Assembly (NCBI GenBank): GCA_902702965.1
Contig: CACRXP010000119.1
Coordinates: forward strand, 523,140 to 587,139
Direction of reading: 5' to 3'
DNA length: 64,000 nucleotides
Origin: Spirometra erinaceieuropaei
Taxonomy: Eukaryota > Platyhelminthes > Cestoda > Diphyllobothriidea > Diphyllobothriidae
Within the stretch, counting starts at the first letter, position 1. Every line of letters begins with the position of its first letter. This document shows, in pieces, positions 1-12,319 of this stretch. Under the pieces are notes generated by a model that was not told where the DNA came from, made no database searches, and saw only the letters and a program-made list of their open reading frames with translations. The translations under genes and the position numbers were made by a program.

Positions 1-2690
1 AGTTGTAGATCCCGCCGTGCCGGTTCGGAATTCAGGCTGCGAATAAGTTATCAAAGGACTATTTCAAGGAGAAGCAAACGCTAACGCTGGCCGCTCACCT
101 TTCTGAAATGAGACAAATAAGGTAGATGTCTATAAATACGACAATTCTTCGCTTCTGTCCGAACTACTCTTGCTGTTCCCGGAGATGTGCTGAGCGGATG
201 TATTCCGCATGACTTCAATGACGCTGAACCGTTCATATCTACGGAGGACAAGAAAGTCGTCAGGTCGTGAATAATAATCGCGGCCAATTCTGTTTTAGTA
301 TTTTCGTAGAACCATCACCTGCGATTTTCTCATTCGCCTTCTCGCTTGCATGAAACGAGGACCGCTGTTAGAGATACAACACAAATCCCGAAAATACGAA
401 AGAACGACTGATATACACTTCGTGGCCTGACGGATGCAAGGATGTTCTGAAATTAGGACCAGTCTCTACCACCCCTTCGTGGATCATGCAAGGGCCTTCG
501 GCACCGTGAGCCGAAATAAACCATGCAAACAAAGAATGTAATTGGAAACTTCAGCAAGCTTAATACAGTATTCAGACTGCACCACGTCAAGGTGAACTGC
601 CGAATGGACAACAGTTCAACCATTGAAGTCTTCGAGCTGACAGACAGGGCAGGCTAGGGCTCTTTAATTTTATACTGTCCACCGAATTGATTGCGTTATC
701 CGTGGAGAGTGGATTGGAATCGATATTTGGAGCGTATTTAGTGTGAAGCTAAAATACCCGCGTTACGTATTTATAAGATTTTATTCGTGGACGAGTGGGC
801 AGTAGGCAGCATAATATACGAGGACATCCGGGGGAGTCTGGACCCATTTGTTTCCTAATACACCCCCGTCAGACAGCTTTAATAAGTGTTTGAGGTGCAT
901 CAACCAACGCCAGCTGAGAAGTAAACAAAAGTCATGTTACCTGTCAGTGACAGTAAATCCGCGACTGTAAGAGAGACTGCATACACAGAAAGTACCATGC
1001 AAAGGAACTTGGGAAACGATGAAAAAGTACAGTCTGACCTTTTCACAGCCAGTGAGGACTTTGACAGGCAAAATTCTCAGTCAGGAGTACTTGCAGCAAT
1101 TTCCATAAAACAGGGCAGGGGGTGAACTGGTCTGTTTTCTCGACAACATTCCTTTACGTGGGAGGACTTAGATCGACACAACAAGCGAGAGGGCTGAGTC
1201 ACTTTCACCTGAGCTGTTTTTGTAGGAAACTGATGGTGTACAGGCAGGAAAGGGTTCCAGGCACTCAACTGCTGGAATGAGCTGATGTACTGAAAATATG
1301 TGTCATTAGTAGGCAAATTTGATTCCAGTTATCGACCACGCCGTGAGGATGACTGATGCATGCTTAACTAGGCGATTGTCCTTCAATTACGTCACTCCAA
1401 TTGCTTATATACTTGGCAAACGGAAACGACGTTACGAGTACAGTTTGAAGACTGTACTCAAGTACGTGGACATCGACCAGGGGAGATGAGAATTCATTAG
1501 GCGAAATTGGCAGTCATAGCGTTTTGTGTAAAATGTTGAGCAACGAACCGGAAATCAGTCGAATGTACGAGACGGAGGCGAAGCCAGGACTGGAATTCCG
1601 CCGCAACGCCCAAACCACGTCAATATTTCCTTATTGGCACCGAGAGTGAGCTGTCTGAATTGGTTTTGTCTGACATATCAGCATTAACTATGCGATAGGG
1701 AGAACCAATCTATCACCCAGCCACTGGAACTCCACCGCTAGGGTAACTCACAATTACTTTCTTCTACAAAATCACACTACTTAAGGAGGGAGAATTCCGA
1801 TGATCTAAAAAAGTACTTTACTCCCTCGGCATTTCGCATCCATTCTTAAACGAAACTTCGGAAGTAGAGGGGGGCCGTCGGCCGCATAATGTCCCTACTC
1901 TAACTATAGAGTCTCTATTTTCGTGACTACTTCCTGAGATCACTATTTATATATGTATCAGCGATTGTCTTTATGACCCTTTTTTTCCGGTCTGACATCG
2001 TCATCTTCACCTCCTCGTAAACACCGCTAGCAATACCAGCGCGTCATAACTATGATTGCACACAAAAATCAGTCGTCAGCTTGACTGGACACTTGAGAAT
2101 TCACCTTAATATGACCGAAGACCTCGCAGAAGGAACACTGACCAACGGCCGACAGGTCAACTCTAGCAGTTCTGTGCTCGTCTGTCTCTGCAGCGTTTGA
2201 CTCCAATGTTGGACATTGTTGGTGAAACGCTACTTATGGCAGTTGCGGTAACTGATTCTACGCGCGCTAGTCTCAAATATCATTTGTTTCTCTTTGGCGA
2301 CAGGCCCTATTCCACCACAGGACAAGACCGAATTTCCTAACGTCCAGCTAAATTATGCTCACTTGCAGCCTTTATTATCTGCCGATAGATAGTGTCAAAA
2401 TAAATGTTCGTCATTCAGGGATCTTCAGACACGACGACCGCCAAAGACTTCCTGCCATCATCCAACAATAAATTTGTGCATAAGCATCACAACGAGGACG
2501 CCGTCACGACAGATTGTACTAAGACAGGAGCGAGGAGGCGAGCTCCGGGCTGCCTTTCGAAGAATGAGATACCGTTACAGGAACAAGAAGTCTGTTTACG
2601 TGATATGCCTCGGGCTTACGTTCGGATCCACCGTCAGGGTCACAATCAGATAAGGGTAGTGTTTGCACTAGTGTCGCAAAAGTTTCAGGG
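1..2690. other. no recognisable gene or repeat
   Basis: No exon with convincing splice sites, domain or repeat structure was recognised here. Short open frames exist on both strands but none shows a known motif. A TATAAATAC-type string near position 130 resembles the start of the dispersed repeat at 50545, which is weak evidence of an old transposon fragment. Confidence 0.4.
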
Positions 2691-2699
2691 TGCAGTTAC

Positions 2700-3190
2700 T
2701 ATGCCACTGCATACCTACCAAAATTGGCAGCTCCCTAATTCATTGCTGATGGTCGCACATGGAGCGAAAATTGCGTGGTTGCCCACAGCCAAGTCGTCGG
2801 TTGTCGAAATTTCCCCCTTCCTTTTGGTTATTGGTGTGATAATTGTTGGGCCATTTGACTCACCGACTCTGGCATTGGAAACAGTGCTCGTCCACACGTT
2901 TGCAGCGGGACAAACTACTCAGCACAGGCAAAGTCTCGGCAGGGAATACGGAAGTGGGAGGTCATTGCGCTTTTTAATCGACTGAGCACCAGAAAACCAC
3001 AAATCACGCGGTTGTCACCTCTCGCGAGGATTTTCAGCCTGCTGGGACTTGAATGATTGGCCGGATCACGTCAAGTGGGTCACGACTTTGGGGCAAGGTC
3101 GTTCCTCCTCAGTACCACTGCGTGCTCGGCCATCGGTGCCTGGAGTAATCTTCCAGTTTCTCCGACATAGTTGTTTGCTCACAACTGCAC
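2700..3190 (-). mobile_element. Penelope-like element relic: GIY-YIG endonuclease end
   Basis: Read on the minus strand from about 3190, this stretch encodes the end of a Penelope-like retroelement. The motif NYVGETGRL is followed by a segment like AEHAVVLRRND, then (after a frameshift) ILARGDNRV and a segment matching the usual SINKCNDLP...PYSVLR region, here QSIKKRNDLPLPYSL. In PLEs this C-terminal GIY-YIG domain nicks the target DNA for target-primed reverse transcription. Frameshifts and a stop make it dead. No reverse transcriptase (RT) was recognised upstream (above 3200), so it is a fragment. The plus-strand 193-codon open frame at 2404-2985 overlaps it antisense and is probably not a gene. 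The low-coordinate end of the element is uncertain. Confidence 0.65.
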
Positions 3191-3260
3191 CCTTATCTGA
3201 CCGTCTTTGGTGACGACTTTGAACATAAGTGCGAAAGGTTAGGCGAATAAACGTTTGTTT
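3160..3260 (+). repeat. dispersed repeat R-C, degenerate copy
   Basis: This short segment shares the order CCTTATCTG..., GTCTTTG..TGA..., CGAAA..., GGCGAATAAA with better copies at 50545-50660 and 31624-31680. It adjoins and partly overlaps the PLE endonuclease relic, so it may belong to a Penelope-like element. The function is unknown. Confidence 0.35.
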
Positions 3261-5500
3261 CACAGAAGGGAACCTCCAGCAGAGACGAAACAACCCAAGT
3301 GTTTACCCTCTGAGACCCCGCACTCTTGTCGCGCAGTGGCCCTGTCAAAATCGTGCGAATTCATCACATAATTGTTGGAGACCCAGGGCTAGCAGCCTTA
3401 GCCAACGCTTGGCAGGTCTGCCTGCCCTCTTCACATTCTTCCCTCGATCATATACGCATGCACGAAAATAGTCATTAATCAGTTCTCCAGCACTCAGACA
3501 ACGCGATGTGGCCTCGAAATGCCGGTAATAGAAAACGACTTATCGTATGCGTGGATGCTTGAATGTTGAACGTGTTAAAAGGGGATTTGCGCAATTTGAA
3601 CAGTTATATGCGTTTTCGACTACCATAGTAATTTGAAGTCGTCATTCTGGAGATCCGAAGTGATGCGGTAACTCAGTTCCGCTGCAGACCTAGGAGTAAG
3701 CATCCTCTTGCAGTCTGGTTCGTGCAATTTTGCGTACCAGATAGTTGAGCAGCACAAGTACACTGGGTATTTACACTTGTCATCTAATGCTTACACAGCA
3801 AATACCAGACGTCCTGATTTTGACAATCATTGGGACACAACAGGACTCGGGAGACAATGTTGGATAGATGTTAAGAAAAAATATCTCACTATGGATTCAG
3901 TTTGCGCACAACTTATCATTGCGTCCCCGGGCAATTTTTTGATTGTCGCCGCCTGCGATCGACAAACCCTCATAGAATGAGAACACGCCAACTTGCCCAG
4001 ATAAATGGTAGAGTGCCCTTGCAAGCTTAAACAGAGGGCGAGACGTGCCTAGGACAGGAAGGTTGCATTGGATAAAGTACATCGGACTTAGGCAGATTAA
4101 GAGGCAAGAGACTTGCATATTTGTGCCTTAATGCACTGATTCAAATAATTACTTAGTATGCATACCACGGCGACCGAGGAAAAGGGGATATCACAAACAC
4201 AACTGATCAGGACCAGGTATATTTTGGTAGCAACAGAGAGAGACCATTAGGGCGTGTTATAACCTGCATACAAGAATTCGCGCGCATTCTGATTAAGCCA
4301 GGTTCGATGTGTGGGTGTTCTTCATACGTTCGCACAATTGTTTCAGGCATACTGGCAAACGCCCACGTCCTCAGAAATCTAATCGATAAGTCTGAATGCT
4401 TTTGGCTGACTGGTGAGCAAAGAAAGGAGCTTTGTCTCGAGAGTGCGCGTTAGCATTGAACAGCTGAGCTATAAGTAGGAGCGATCACTTGTTGGCAGGC
4501 GTCTACAATGAGGACAAAGTCAAAACCGAAAACGATTCTTAAAGGAAATTCCACTTTCAGACGTCATGTTGACCTACGGCCGACGAGTTTATGGAATGGC
4601 ACTGACCGGAGCTACTTAAGATTTTTCTCACTCGGGGCCATCATATTCTTCCTGTTGATTCTTCTGCAGTAAGACTAACCACAACCATTCCAGAAAAATG
4701 CGAATTTCACCGCGTTGGCCAAATTATGTGAACATAAGCTACAGAAATCAAAGAACACTATCAGACCATTAGTAAGCAGGTTCTCCTTGTATGGTGACGT
4801 TAAACTTAACGTTGTAACAATTTGAACACGATGACAAGTAAAGGTTGTCGTAAAGTCGGAGGAAAACGTGTCACATGGGTTCATTTCTGAGGTGACTCAC
4901 CCACCGTGCGGAAGTCCCTTGATATTAGGCTTTTAAGGGCGGGTAAATGGAATAGGTGATGTGGGAGGGTAAATCAGACACCAACCTCCACACGAGGCCG
5001 CCATCAATCCATCTGTTTTAACATGACATACAATTAGCAGGCTTCTTAAAAACTACAATTCATACATTTTTCATGCACAATCTTTTAACCAGTTGCACTG
5101 TACCACAAAGTGAGTGTACGAAACGAAATTTTCCCCACAAAATAGGAGAAAATATGGAGAAAAGAAACGGAAACTGCTCCACGGGATTTCAAGTACCAGG
5201 CGGGTCATAAGAGTATCATTTAGGCAATTCTTCTTAACCAAAAGACAACTTTTCATGAGGTTCGACTAATGCTTCACTAGTTTCACCCCCTGTCGAAAGT
5301 TGCCTCTTTCTGAAGCAAATGGTTCTTTGAGACTTTAATTTTAGCGTCCCAATGCAACATCAATCTTGGCTCCGTTGGCCGCTTGCTTGGTTCGAGGTGG
5401 TTAGCCGTCTAAGTCAGTTAGTTTAAAATATACAAGGCAACGATGTCTGGCTAGGAACGTCGCGACTGTTAAAAGTGATTTCTTTTCTGCCAAATTGTAG

Positions 5501-5680
5501 ACTCTCCGGCATCACCCCCTTCGAAATTCCGCAAACTGGGGACCCCGAGCGAGAGCTGAGCATGGCGGAAATCACTACGAACATAATTTCATGTAGATAT
5601 CATTTTAATGATCCTGGCATCTGCGACGCGACAGAGATGGCAAAGGACTTCATTCAGTCCATTCTGAAGAGAAATCCAAG
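5501..5680 (+). CDS. protein kinase exon (CAMK/DAPK-like, subdomains IX-X)
   Basis: This is an internal exon of a serine/threonine kinase gene. It starts after a pyrimidine-rich TTGTAG acceptor with one base completing a codon, and ends AG before GTAAGG. The peptide opens with LSGITPFEIP, the C-lobe segment after the DxWSLGV helix of CAMK kinases, and ends with ATEMAKDFIQSILKRNPR, the AKDFI..LL.K.P helix typical of DAPK and DRAK kinases. The segment between carries a charged insertion (GDPERELSMAEI) longer than usual for the family. The catalytic loop and DFG motif must lie in upstream exons, which I did not find in this window. It joins in phase with the exon at 13659. The family assignment is firm for kinase and moderate for DAPK/DRAK. 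Confidence 0.75.
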
Positions 5681-6899
5681 GTAAGGCGTTTACTAGACTG
5701 CAGTTTTCGGCTCGGCGGATTGATGCTAAAATATCATACATGTGGATTTCTATAAAAGTGCATACGGCATATCAAAAACAGAACCAGTAACCAAACTGAA
5801 CCCTTGGGCGTTCGAGCAAAGAAAACTCTGTCCATAAAAAGACAAAGGAACTTTTTCCGAATTGAAGGGTTTTGTGCCAACTTCTACGCATGAAAAATTA
5901 TAACAGATCAATAGGAGTAACTAAAGGCAATTAGGCTTTACAAATTTGAAATGACAACCGTTTCCAAGGTTCAAAGGAAAAATCCGCTTTTACGCTAATA
6001 GAGCTAAGCATTGTCAAGTTTTGTGGAAAAATGACTGACGAATAAGTAAATCGAACAGTCGGCCACGTTGGGCATAAAAAATCTTACTGGTTAAGACCTG
6101 GTCATTTATGTATCAGAATGAAACTCTGGTTTCACCAGTAAGGATTTTCATGAGCCCATCTCTCCATTTTGTGTCCTGTTCATAAAGGCACTGTAGACTT
6201 GCTTTGCTGTAACCTGTTCGAACTGTGCCCCGACCAATTTCGGCTGTTTACTGAAAGTTAGCACAATTTGGTCTCAAACCATTCTCGCGTCCTGTAATAT
6301 ACCGTGACTTCACGACCATGGTAGAAAATATTGAAAAACTTCCACCCAAAAAACCACTTAGCGAAAACCAGCTGTTAGCCTAAAATGACAAAAACAGTTT
6401 TAATACAATCCATGTGAACGCCCCTGCACTTTACAGCAAACAAAACTGCCAATTAAAAATTGGATAGAATAAAATCGTTGCGACTGATGCATGCGAAAAG
6501 CGGAGGCCGAGGACGTAGTTGGGGATAAGGTCAAATAATAACTGAAAAAATAATTGTGCTCGCATGCGGTGGCAGCTCCGCTCTCGAGCCCATCCTCAAA
6601 GACAGTAACGAATATAAATTGCGGACACCTAGGAAGTGGCTACGCGACCTCACAACTGTCAACATTAACAACTCTAAGACTCCGTGAAGGTGTTTGCTTT
6701 TGATGCAATGATGGCTTGTTTGCCAGTACTTCCTCCCGGCGGTGATTGACCTAAAGGTGGTGCGCTAGTCGAACTCATTATAACTACCACTGGAAGCGGC
6801 GTTTACCCTTACGCAGCCCGAGTGAGTCATTACCCTGACTAGAAAATGCCTTTTCACTGAGGTATGTGGGGGGCAGAACACTGCCCTTGTTAACGAGAT

Positions 6900-7110
6900 G
6901 CAGGTAGCAGAATCATAGTCAAAACAGCTTGCTATTCGCGCGACTGTCAGTTCTCTCGGGAATTCTTGCTTACTCGAGATGTGCAGTGTAACCCGGGTCT
7001 GGTGGGGTGAGCCGTGAAGTGTCGCAATTTCTTCTCACCACTGTTACGTTTTGGTCGTCCGTGTCAAACCAGTCCTCCAGTTTGTCCGGCGTAGCTGCAT
7101 TTCCGACATC
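6900..7110 (-). mobile_element. second Penelope-like GIY-YIG relic
   Basis: On the minus strand, just below 7110, the frame reads RKCSYAGQTGGL, matching the core of PLE GIY-YIG endonucleases (C.Y.G.TGR.L). It is followed by basic residues and a segment resembling the AH...GH block. Stops and frame breaks are present. It is more diverged than the relic at 2700-3190 and probably from another PLE family. No reverse transcriptase was recognised next to it. Confidence 0.45.
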
Positions 7111-8789
7111 CACAACAGACCAGGTAAATCAGCCGGGCCGTTTTGTGACGGGTGGTCTCTGGGTGTCATAAAGAGGTGCCGGATGGTTGCCTCCAATTTG
7201 AATGCAGGCAAAAATTAAATTAGTGTTATTAGAGGCCAGATTAGACAAACTAAAGGAGTCGGAGGTTAGCAGACACCTTATTACTGCGTTTGTGTACAAG
7301 GGATGTCTCAGAGTCTTACTATGGAGAATAGCCTCCCCTGCTCTTTCGCCATACCAATGTGGCGACGACATTCTGTCATGGTATGCTTTCATCGACTGAA
7401 CTCAGTGCACGTGAGTCATTAACCACGAAAGCAAGCGTGTGTGACACAGTAGACAGGCTGACGCGTGATGGAGGTTAACTCCACTTTTATTCCTAATCGG
7501 CATGACTAAACAAGCTGGGAGATTAAAATGATGAATTCAGAAATAGTTCTTTGCACGCACGGCTGAATTCCTTAACGGAACTATAAATCTACGTGAGGGG
7601 ATTCTCGAGGTGTTGGCAGAATATCGGCTAGAGGAATTTGTAGCAAACTACCTCCTTTACTTTGCTGTCCTGTTTGTGATCTCCATTTTATGTCCCAAGG
7701 AGATGACACATTAATCCATGGGAAGGGGAAGAGAGCGGAGCCTCTACTGGGGTAGAGTTCATTCTGACGGTTCAGGGCATTCCTCCATGCAACAAATCCA
7801 ACACGCCTAAGACTTCCATGATACGTTATGGACCGTTACTCTGAATGATACTGGTTGACGGGCTAACCCGATTCGCATGCCGATCGCGGGTTAGACTGCA
7901 GTGGTCCTTAATGTGGATTTTGTGGCATATTCCACATTGGTGAGTTCAGAGCTCAGGTTCCACGCGACCGAAGTTGACTTCACGTCATTCGTCGCAATCA
8001 GCCTTATTGCCCCTCGGCAGAGCTAGACAGGCCATGGATTTGTGGGGGAGAGAGGAGGAGGATGAATTCGATTCCCCCGGCATCAAACACTTAACTTCAA
8101 TCCTACAAAAACAAACCGCATTTTAAAACTACCATGAATCGCTTGCAGTCACGAGTTAGATCACTGTTAGCTCACTGCATAAATCATTCATGTTAAGGAC
8201 AGCGCCAGACCGCAATGACACCTTATTAATGCAGCTTTTATAGCAGCTCAAAATTCTAAAGATGAAAGACCTCGCTGTGTATGGCTGCTTTACCTTGTCA
8301 CATTACATGACGCTGGAACGTCGCACATTATGAAATAATATCTCCAACAATGTAAGCCATGCACCATAAAAGGCGTTCGGTTTATAATTATTCCTACAAC
8401 TTACGGTGAGCCTTGTCATGAGAAGGTCTTTCGTGCTTATTTTACAATTCTTCCGTTTTTACAAAATTGCTATTCTTCTCCATTTACAGCGCCAACCAAA
8501 TGATTTCCTCGGTGTTCTTAAGTAGAAAATAAGCTAGGGCCGAGAGTTAGCATTTGAAAGGAAGAATAATTTGTTTTCGACAGATTTCTTCCAAGTTCCT
8601 GCGGTTCTCCTATGATTGGTCGCTGACCCCCCCCAGAACAATTGTGTGATTGCGGGCACATAGTGCAGGAGATACAGGTTGATTACCACAGCACCGTTTC
8701 GAGCTTACTTTGTTTTCATGCACGCGGTCGGACCTCTTAGAGCATTCCGGGATGAGAACGAAATATGTGCACACACAAGAGTTCGACCG

Positions 8790-9115
8790 TCGGTTTCGAC
8801 GATGTCCACCGTGTGCCCCACAGCAGGGTGGGAGCAGGGACGGTGACTCGCGCGGGAGCTTATAGTGTCAGTAGACTTGCGATGCATCTACCACGCTCTT
8901 TCCTCCTCCCCACCCGAACCCGATATCAAGACAGAACCAAGAAGGCCGGAGACGGGGGAGGGCGCAGGTAGATGGCACGGTCAAGCCCGCACCTTGGCGT
9001 TCCACCATACCCCCTGGCCCACGCAGCAAATAACCAGGTTTTTGACCAACAACGGCAAAGGGATTGGAGGCTGGCACGGCCGAAGTCGCACCTAGGCGTG
9101 CCGCCAACGCCCGGT
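8790..9115 (-). repeat. dispersed repeat R-A, copy 1
   Basis: This is a GC-rich dispersed repeat of roughly 230-330 bp. On the plus strand it reads GTCCACCGTGTGCCCCACAG, then a GGGACGGTGACT segment, then a CTTATAG...GTAGACTTGC block, then TCCTCCTCCCC..CCGA...AAGACAGA. At least seven other copies are in this window, in both orientations. No coding capacity or known family was recognised. It is often next to LINE fragments. Confidence 0.7.
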
Positions 9116-9614
9116 ACGTATCCAATTCAGTGGGAGTGCCATTGAGGCCACGTTAAGAAAGAACCCTTGCAGCCCGACTCTCATACCACCAACCGGCCAC
9201 TCCACAACTGCAGCACACCCAACACTGGGCCGACTGCGAGATCCAAGTTATCCCGTCAGTTGGAAACCTTCCAAGCCACGTCTTCTTCTAGCGCACCGTG
9301 AGAGCCTCAAGCGCGTCAGATTGTTTGTAGTGATGAAAATTCGCTGAGCCGTCGACCTCATTTTCCTTTCGCATTCCCAGGCCCCGGTCACTGTCCGAGC
9401 CGATCAGTTGGCAGGTGCGGGGAATGGGCGCGGTGGCTGACACATCTAGTAACCTCGTCTGCGCGCGTCACATGCACGACCTGGCCCTCCAAACACACGC
9501 ACCAGGATTTCACACAACGGGGGTTGAGCGACGTACACCTCACATGCGTGGGAGTATCGTAGATCACGTTAAGAAGGAACCGCTTCAACCTGGCTCTCAG
9601 TCAATCACTTGACA

Positions 9615-9960
9615 GTTCGACCATCGGTTTCGATTATGTCCACCGTGTGCCCCACAGTTACAGCAGCAATGGGAGCAGGGACGGTGACTTAGGCAGGGGT
9701 TTATAGGGCCGGTAGACTTGCGTAGCGTCTACCTACACTCTCTCCTCCTCCCTCGCCCGAGCCCGGTGTCAAGACAGAGTCTAGAAGACCGGAGACGAGA
9801 GAGGCCGCAGGTGGATGACTCGGACGGATCCTCACCATGGCGTTCCACCCCACCCCCTGGTCCACACAACAAATAACCAGGATTTCAACCAACACAAGAG
9901 AGATTTGGAGGCTGGAACGGCCGAAGCCGCACCTAGGCGTGCCGCCAACGCCTGGCTCGG
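9615..9960 (-). repeat. dispersed repeat R-A, copy 2 (direct repeat of copy 1)
   Basis: This copy has the same orientation and block order as the copy at 8790, offset by about 825 bp. The tail (CCAACACAAGAGAGATTTGG, CGGCCGAAGCCGCACCTAGGCGTGCCGCCAACGCC) is almost identical to the end of copy 1. The region 8790-10490 therefore looks like a local tandem duplication of a composite repeat unit. Confidence 0.7.
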
Positions 9961-10261
9961 ATCCCACACTGTGATGGGAGTGCCATAAAGGCCACATTAA
10001 AAAGGAGCCATTGCAGCCTGACTCTCAGACCGCCTCCGGTCAAGGAGGGGGTCCAAGGTACCCCATCAGTTGGCAACCTTCCAAGCCACGGCTTTTAGCG
10101 CACCGTGATGACTGCGCGCGCCACGGCACGACCTGGTCCCCCATACACACAACACCAGGATTTCACACAACGGGGGTTGAACGACGTGTCTCTCACTTGC
10201 GTGAGAGTGCCGTGAAAGGTGCTGTTTCAGCCCGTTCCCAGCCCACCAGTCCGCCACTCCA

Positions 10262-10264
10262 CAC

Positions 10265-10307
<43 letters not shown>
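10262..10307. repeat. (CA)n microsatellite
   Basis: About 20 CA units, lying inside the R-A/R-B repeat cluster. Confidence 0.95.
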
Positions 10308-10568
10308 CGCGACGAACTGCGTGAACCGAGAGCGGGCCTCAATCAGCAACCTTCCTATCCACGACGCTTGACGTGTCGGGATAGTCTCGGACTCAAGTCA
10401 CCCGTGCAGCCGAAGCCGCATGGGGACCGAGTCGAGATGCGGACTTCCCACTTGCGTGGGAGGTGGCAGTTGGGTGCATGAGGTGTGTGAGTGTTGATTT
10501 CTGGTGGAGTGATGGTGGTGGTGGAGGAGGTAGGGAGTGAGTGAATGTGTGATGTGGCCGGCGGTTGT

Positions 10569-11209
10569 CTACCGCAGGTCGTCGTGGATGCGCATGTGGC
10601 CGAAAAGGCCCATGCGATGCCTGAAAGTGCGAGGGCAGTGTGGGCAGTTGAGACGAGCTTGCTGGGTATAGGTGGGTCCTCCAGGCACTGGTTCACCAGT
10701 CTCTGTGCGATGCATTCGCAAGTGACCGACCAGGCCGATGCCTGAGGTGAATGTGCGTGGACAGTGTGGGCATGAGAAGTCGGCGGTGTCAGTGTCAGCT
10801 ACAGAGGAGGCGGTGGTGGTGGTGGTGGCGCGGACGGATGGAACGAGGGTGGGGTTGTGCACGGTGGATGTGTTGGATGTGGTGGGTGTGTCGCGAGTGC
10901 GGTCAAGGCCGCCCTCGTGGATGCGCATGTGGCCGAAAAGTCCCATGCGATGCCTGAAGGTGCGAGGGCAGTGTGGGCAGTGGAGGCGAGTGCGGTGGGT
11001 TTAGGTTGATGCTTCACGCACTGGTTCACCAGTCTCTGTGCGATGGATTCGCAAGTGACCGACCAGGCCGATGTGTGAGGTGAAGGTACGGTCGCCGTGA
11101 GGGCAGGTGTAGTCCTGATCCTCATCCCTGGAGTCGGGGGAGGTGGTGGTAGTGTCGTTTGCTGTTCGCGGGACAGTCGCCTGAGCGGCCGCCGTTGGAG
11201 CTGTGGGCG

Positions 11210-11304
<95 letters not shown>

Positions 11305-12080
11305 AGTGGTGGGTCAGAAGAATTGTCAGGGTTAGTTGGCGGCGGAGAGGAGGAGGAAGAGGCAGGCGGGGGGACGATGGTTGGTGCCGTTCGAGAGGCG
11401 CAGTTAATCCGAAGATGTCCAACAAGTCCGATTCGAGCCCGGAATGTCCGTTGACATCGAAGACACGTTGGAAGCGGTGGTGCGGCGGCGTTGCTTACTG
11501 GGCGAAGTTGTGATTTGCGGGCATCACGTTTCGCTTTGGCGGCATCGATGCGGTTGGCATCGTAGATCGCAGCGCCTGTCTTCACTGTCCTCCTCCAGGT
11601 CGGTCGATCGAGTGCGAGCTCCTCCCAGTTGGTGGGGTTGATTTGCAGGCATTTCAGGGAGGACTTCAGGGTATCCTTGTAACGGCGAATCTGGCCTCCT
11701 TGACGGCGAGAACCCGTCGCGACGTCTCCGTAGAAGAGTCGTTTGGGTAGTCGCTCGTCGTCCATGCGCACCAGGTGGCCGCTCCAGCGCAGCTGCATTT
11801 GCCTCAGTATGGCGTAGATGCTGAGGATTCCCGTCCGTTCCAGCACATCAGTGTCGGGGATTCGATCCTGCCACTTAAACCTCAGGATGCGACGAAGACA
11901 ACTGAGGTGGAAGTGGTTCAGACGACCTGCCTGATTTGCGTACACCGTCCATGTCTCCGCTCCATACAGTAGTGTCGGCAGGATGACGGTCTTGTACATC
12001 TTCAGCTTTGTGCTCAGCTGAAGACCGTGGCGATTCCAAACTGTGCTTTGGAGGCGACCGAAGGCTTGACTTAGCCACAC
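10569..12080 (-). mobile_element. LINE 3' half: RT C-terminus fused to C2H2 zinc fingers
   Basis: This is the C-terminal half of a non-LTR retrotransposon ORF, 5'-truncated at SQAFGRLQ. It starts with the post-catalytic RT region ([49 protein letters not shown]). A basic linker follows, then a CxxC...HxxxxC finger (CLRCQRTF...HLRINC). A poly-serine tract of about 35-40 residues leads to four more C2H2-type modules. The second module has CPHG where Cys is expected; the remaining three start CPHCPRTF. One in-frame TAA at 11001-11003 interrupts the frame between modules two and three; otherwise it is open to the stop at 10569. The fingers presumably bind nucleic acid. It lies antisense in the kinase intron. 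Confidence 0.85.
11212..11302. repeat. (GAT)n microsatellite inside the LINE frame
   Basis: About 30 GAT/ATC units. On the minus strand it encodes the poly-serine part of the LINE protein without breaking the frame. Its other frames give the poly-Asp, poly-Met and poly-His open frames, which are artefacts. Confidence 0.95.
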
Positions 12081-12319
12081 CACACATACACACACAACTG
12101 GGCAGACTGCGTGGACGGAGGGCGTCAGTCAACAGCCTTCCAAGCCACAGCGCTTGACGCGCCGTGATAGCCTCAGGCTCGAATCACACATGCATCAAAT
12201 AAGCAGCATGGAGACGGACCGAGACACACGCTTCCCACTTGCGTGGGAGATGGCAATTGGATACTTGTGGTGGATGGTGATGCTGCGTAATGTAGGTAAA
12301 GGATAATATGCTGGTGTGG

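Noticed and set aside
2404..2985. 193-codon plus-strand open frame
   Set aside because: It overlaps, antisense, the PLE endonuclease relic read on the minus strand, and no domain or splice context supports it.
10262..11302. CRISPR-like regularly spaced repeats
   Set aside because: These are simple microsatellites and zinc-finger coding repeats in a eukaryotic sequence; there are no spacers.
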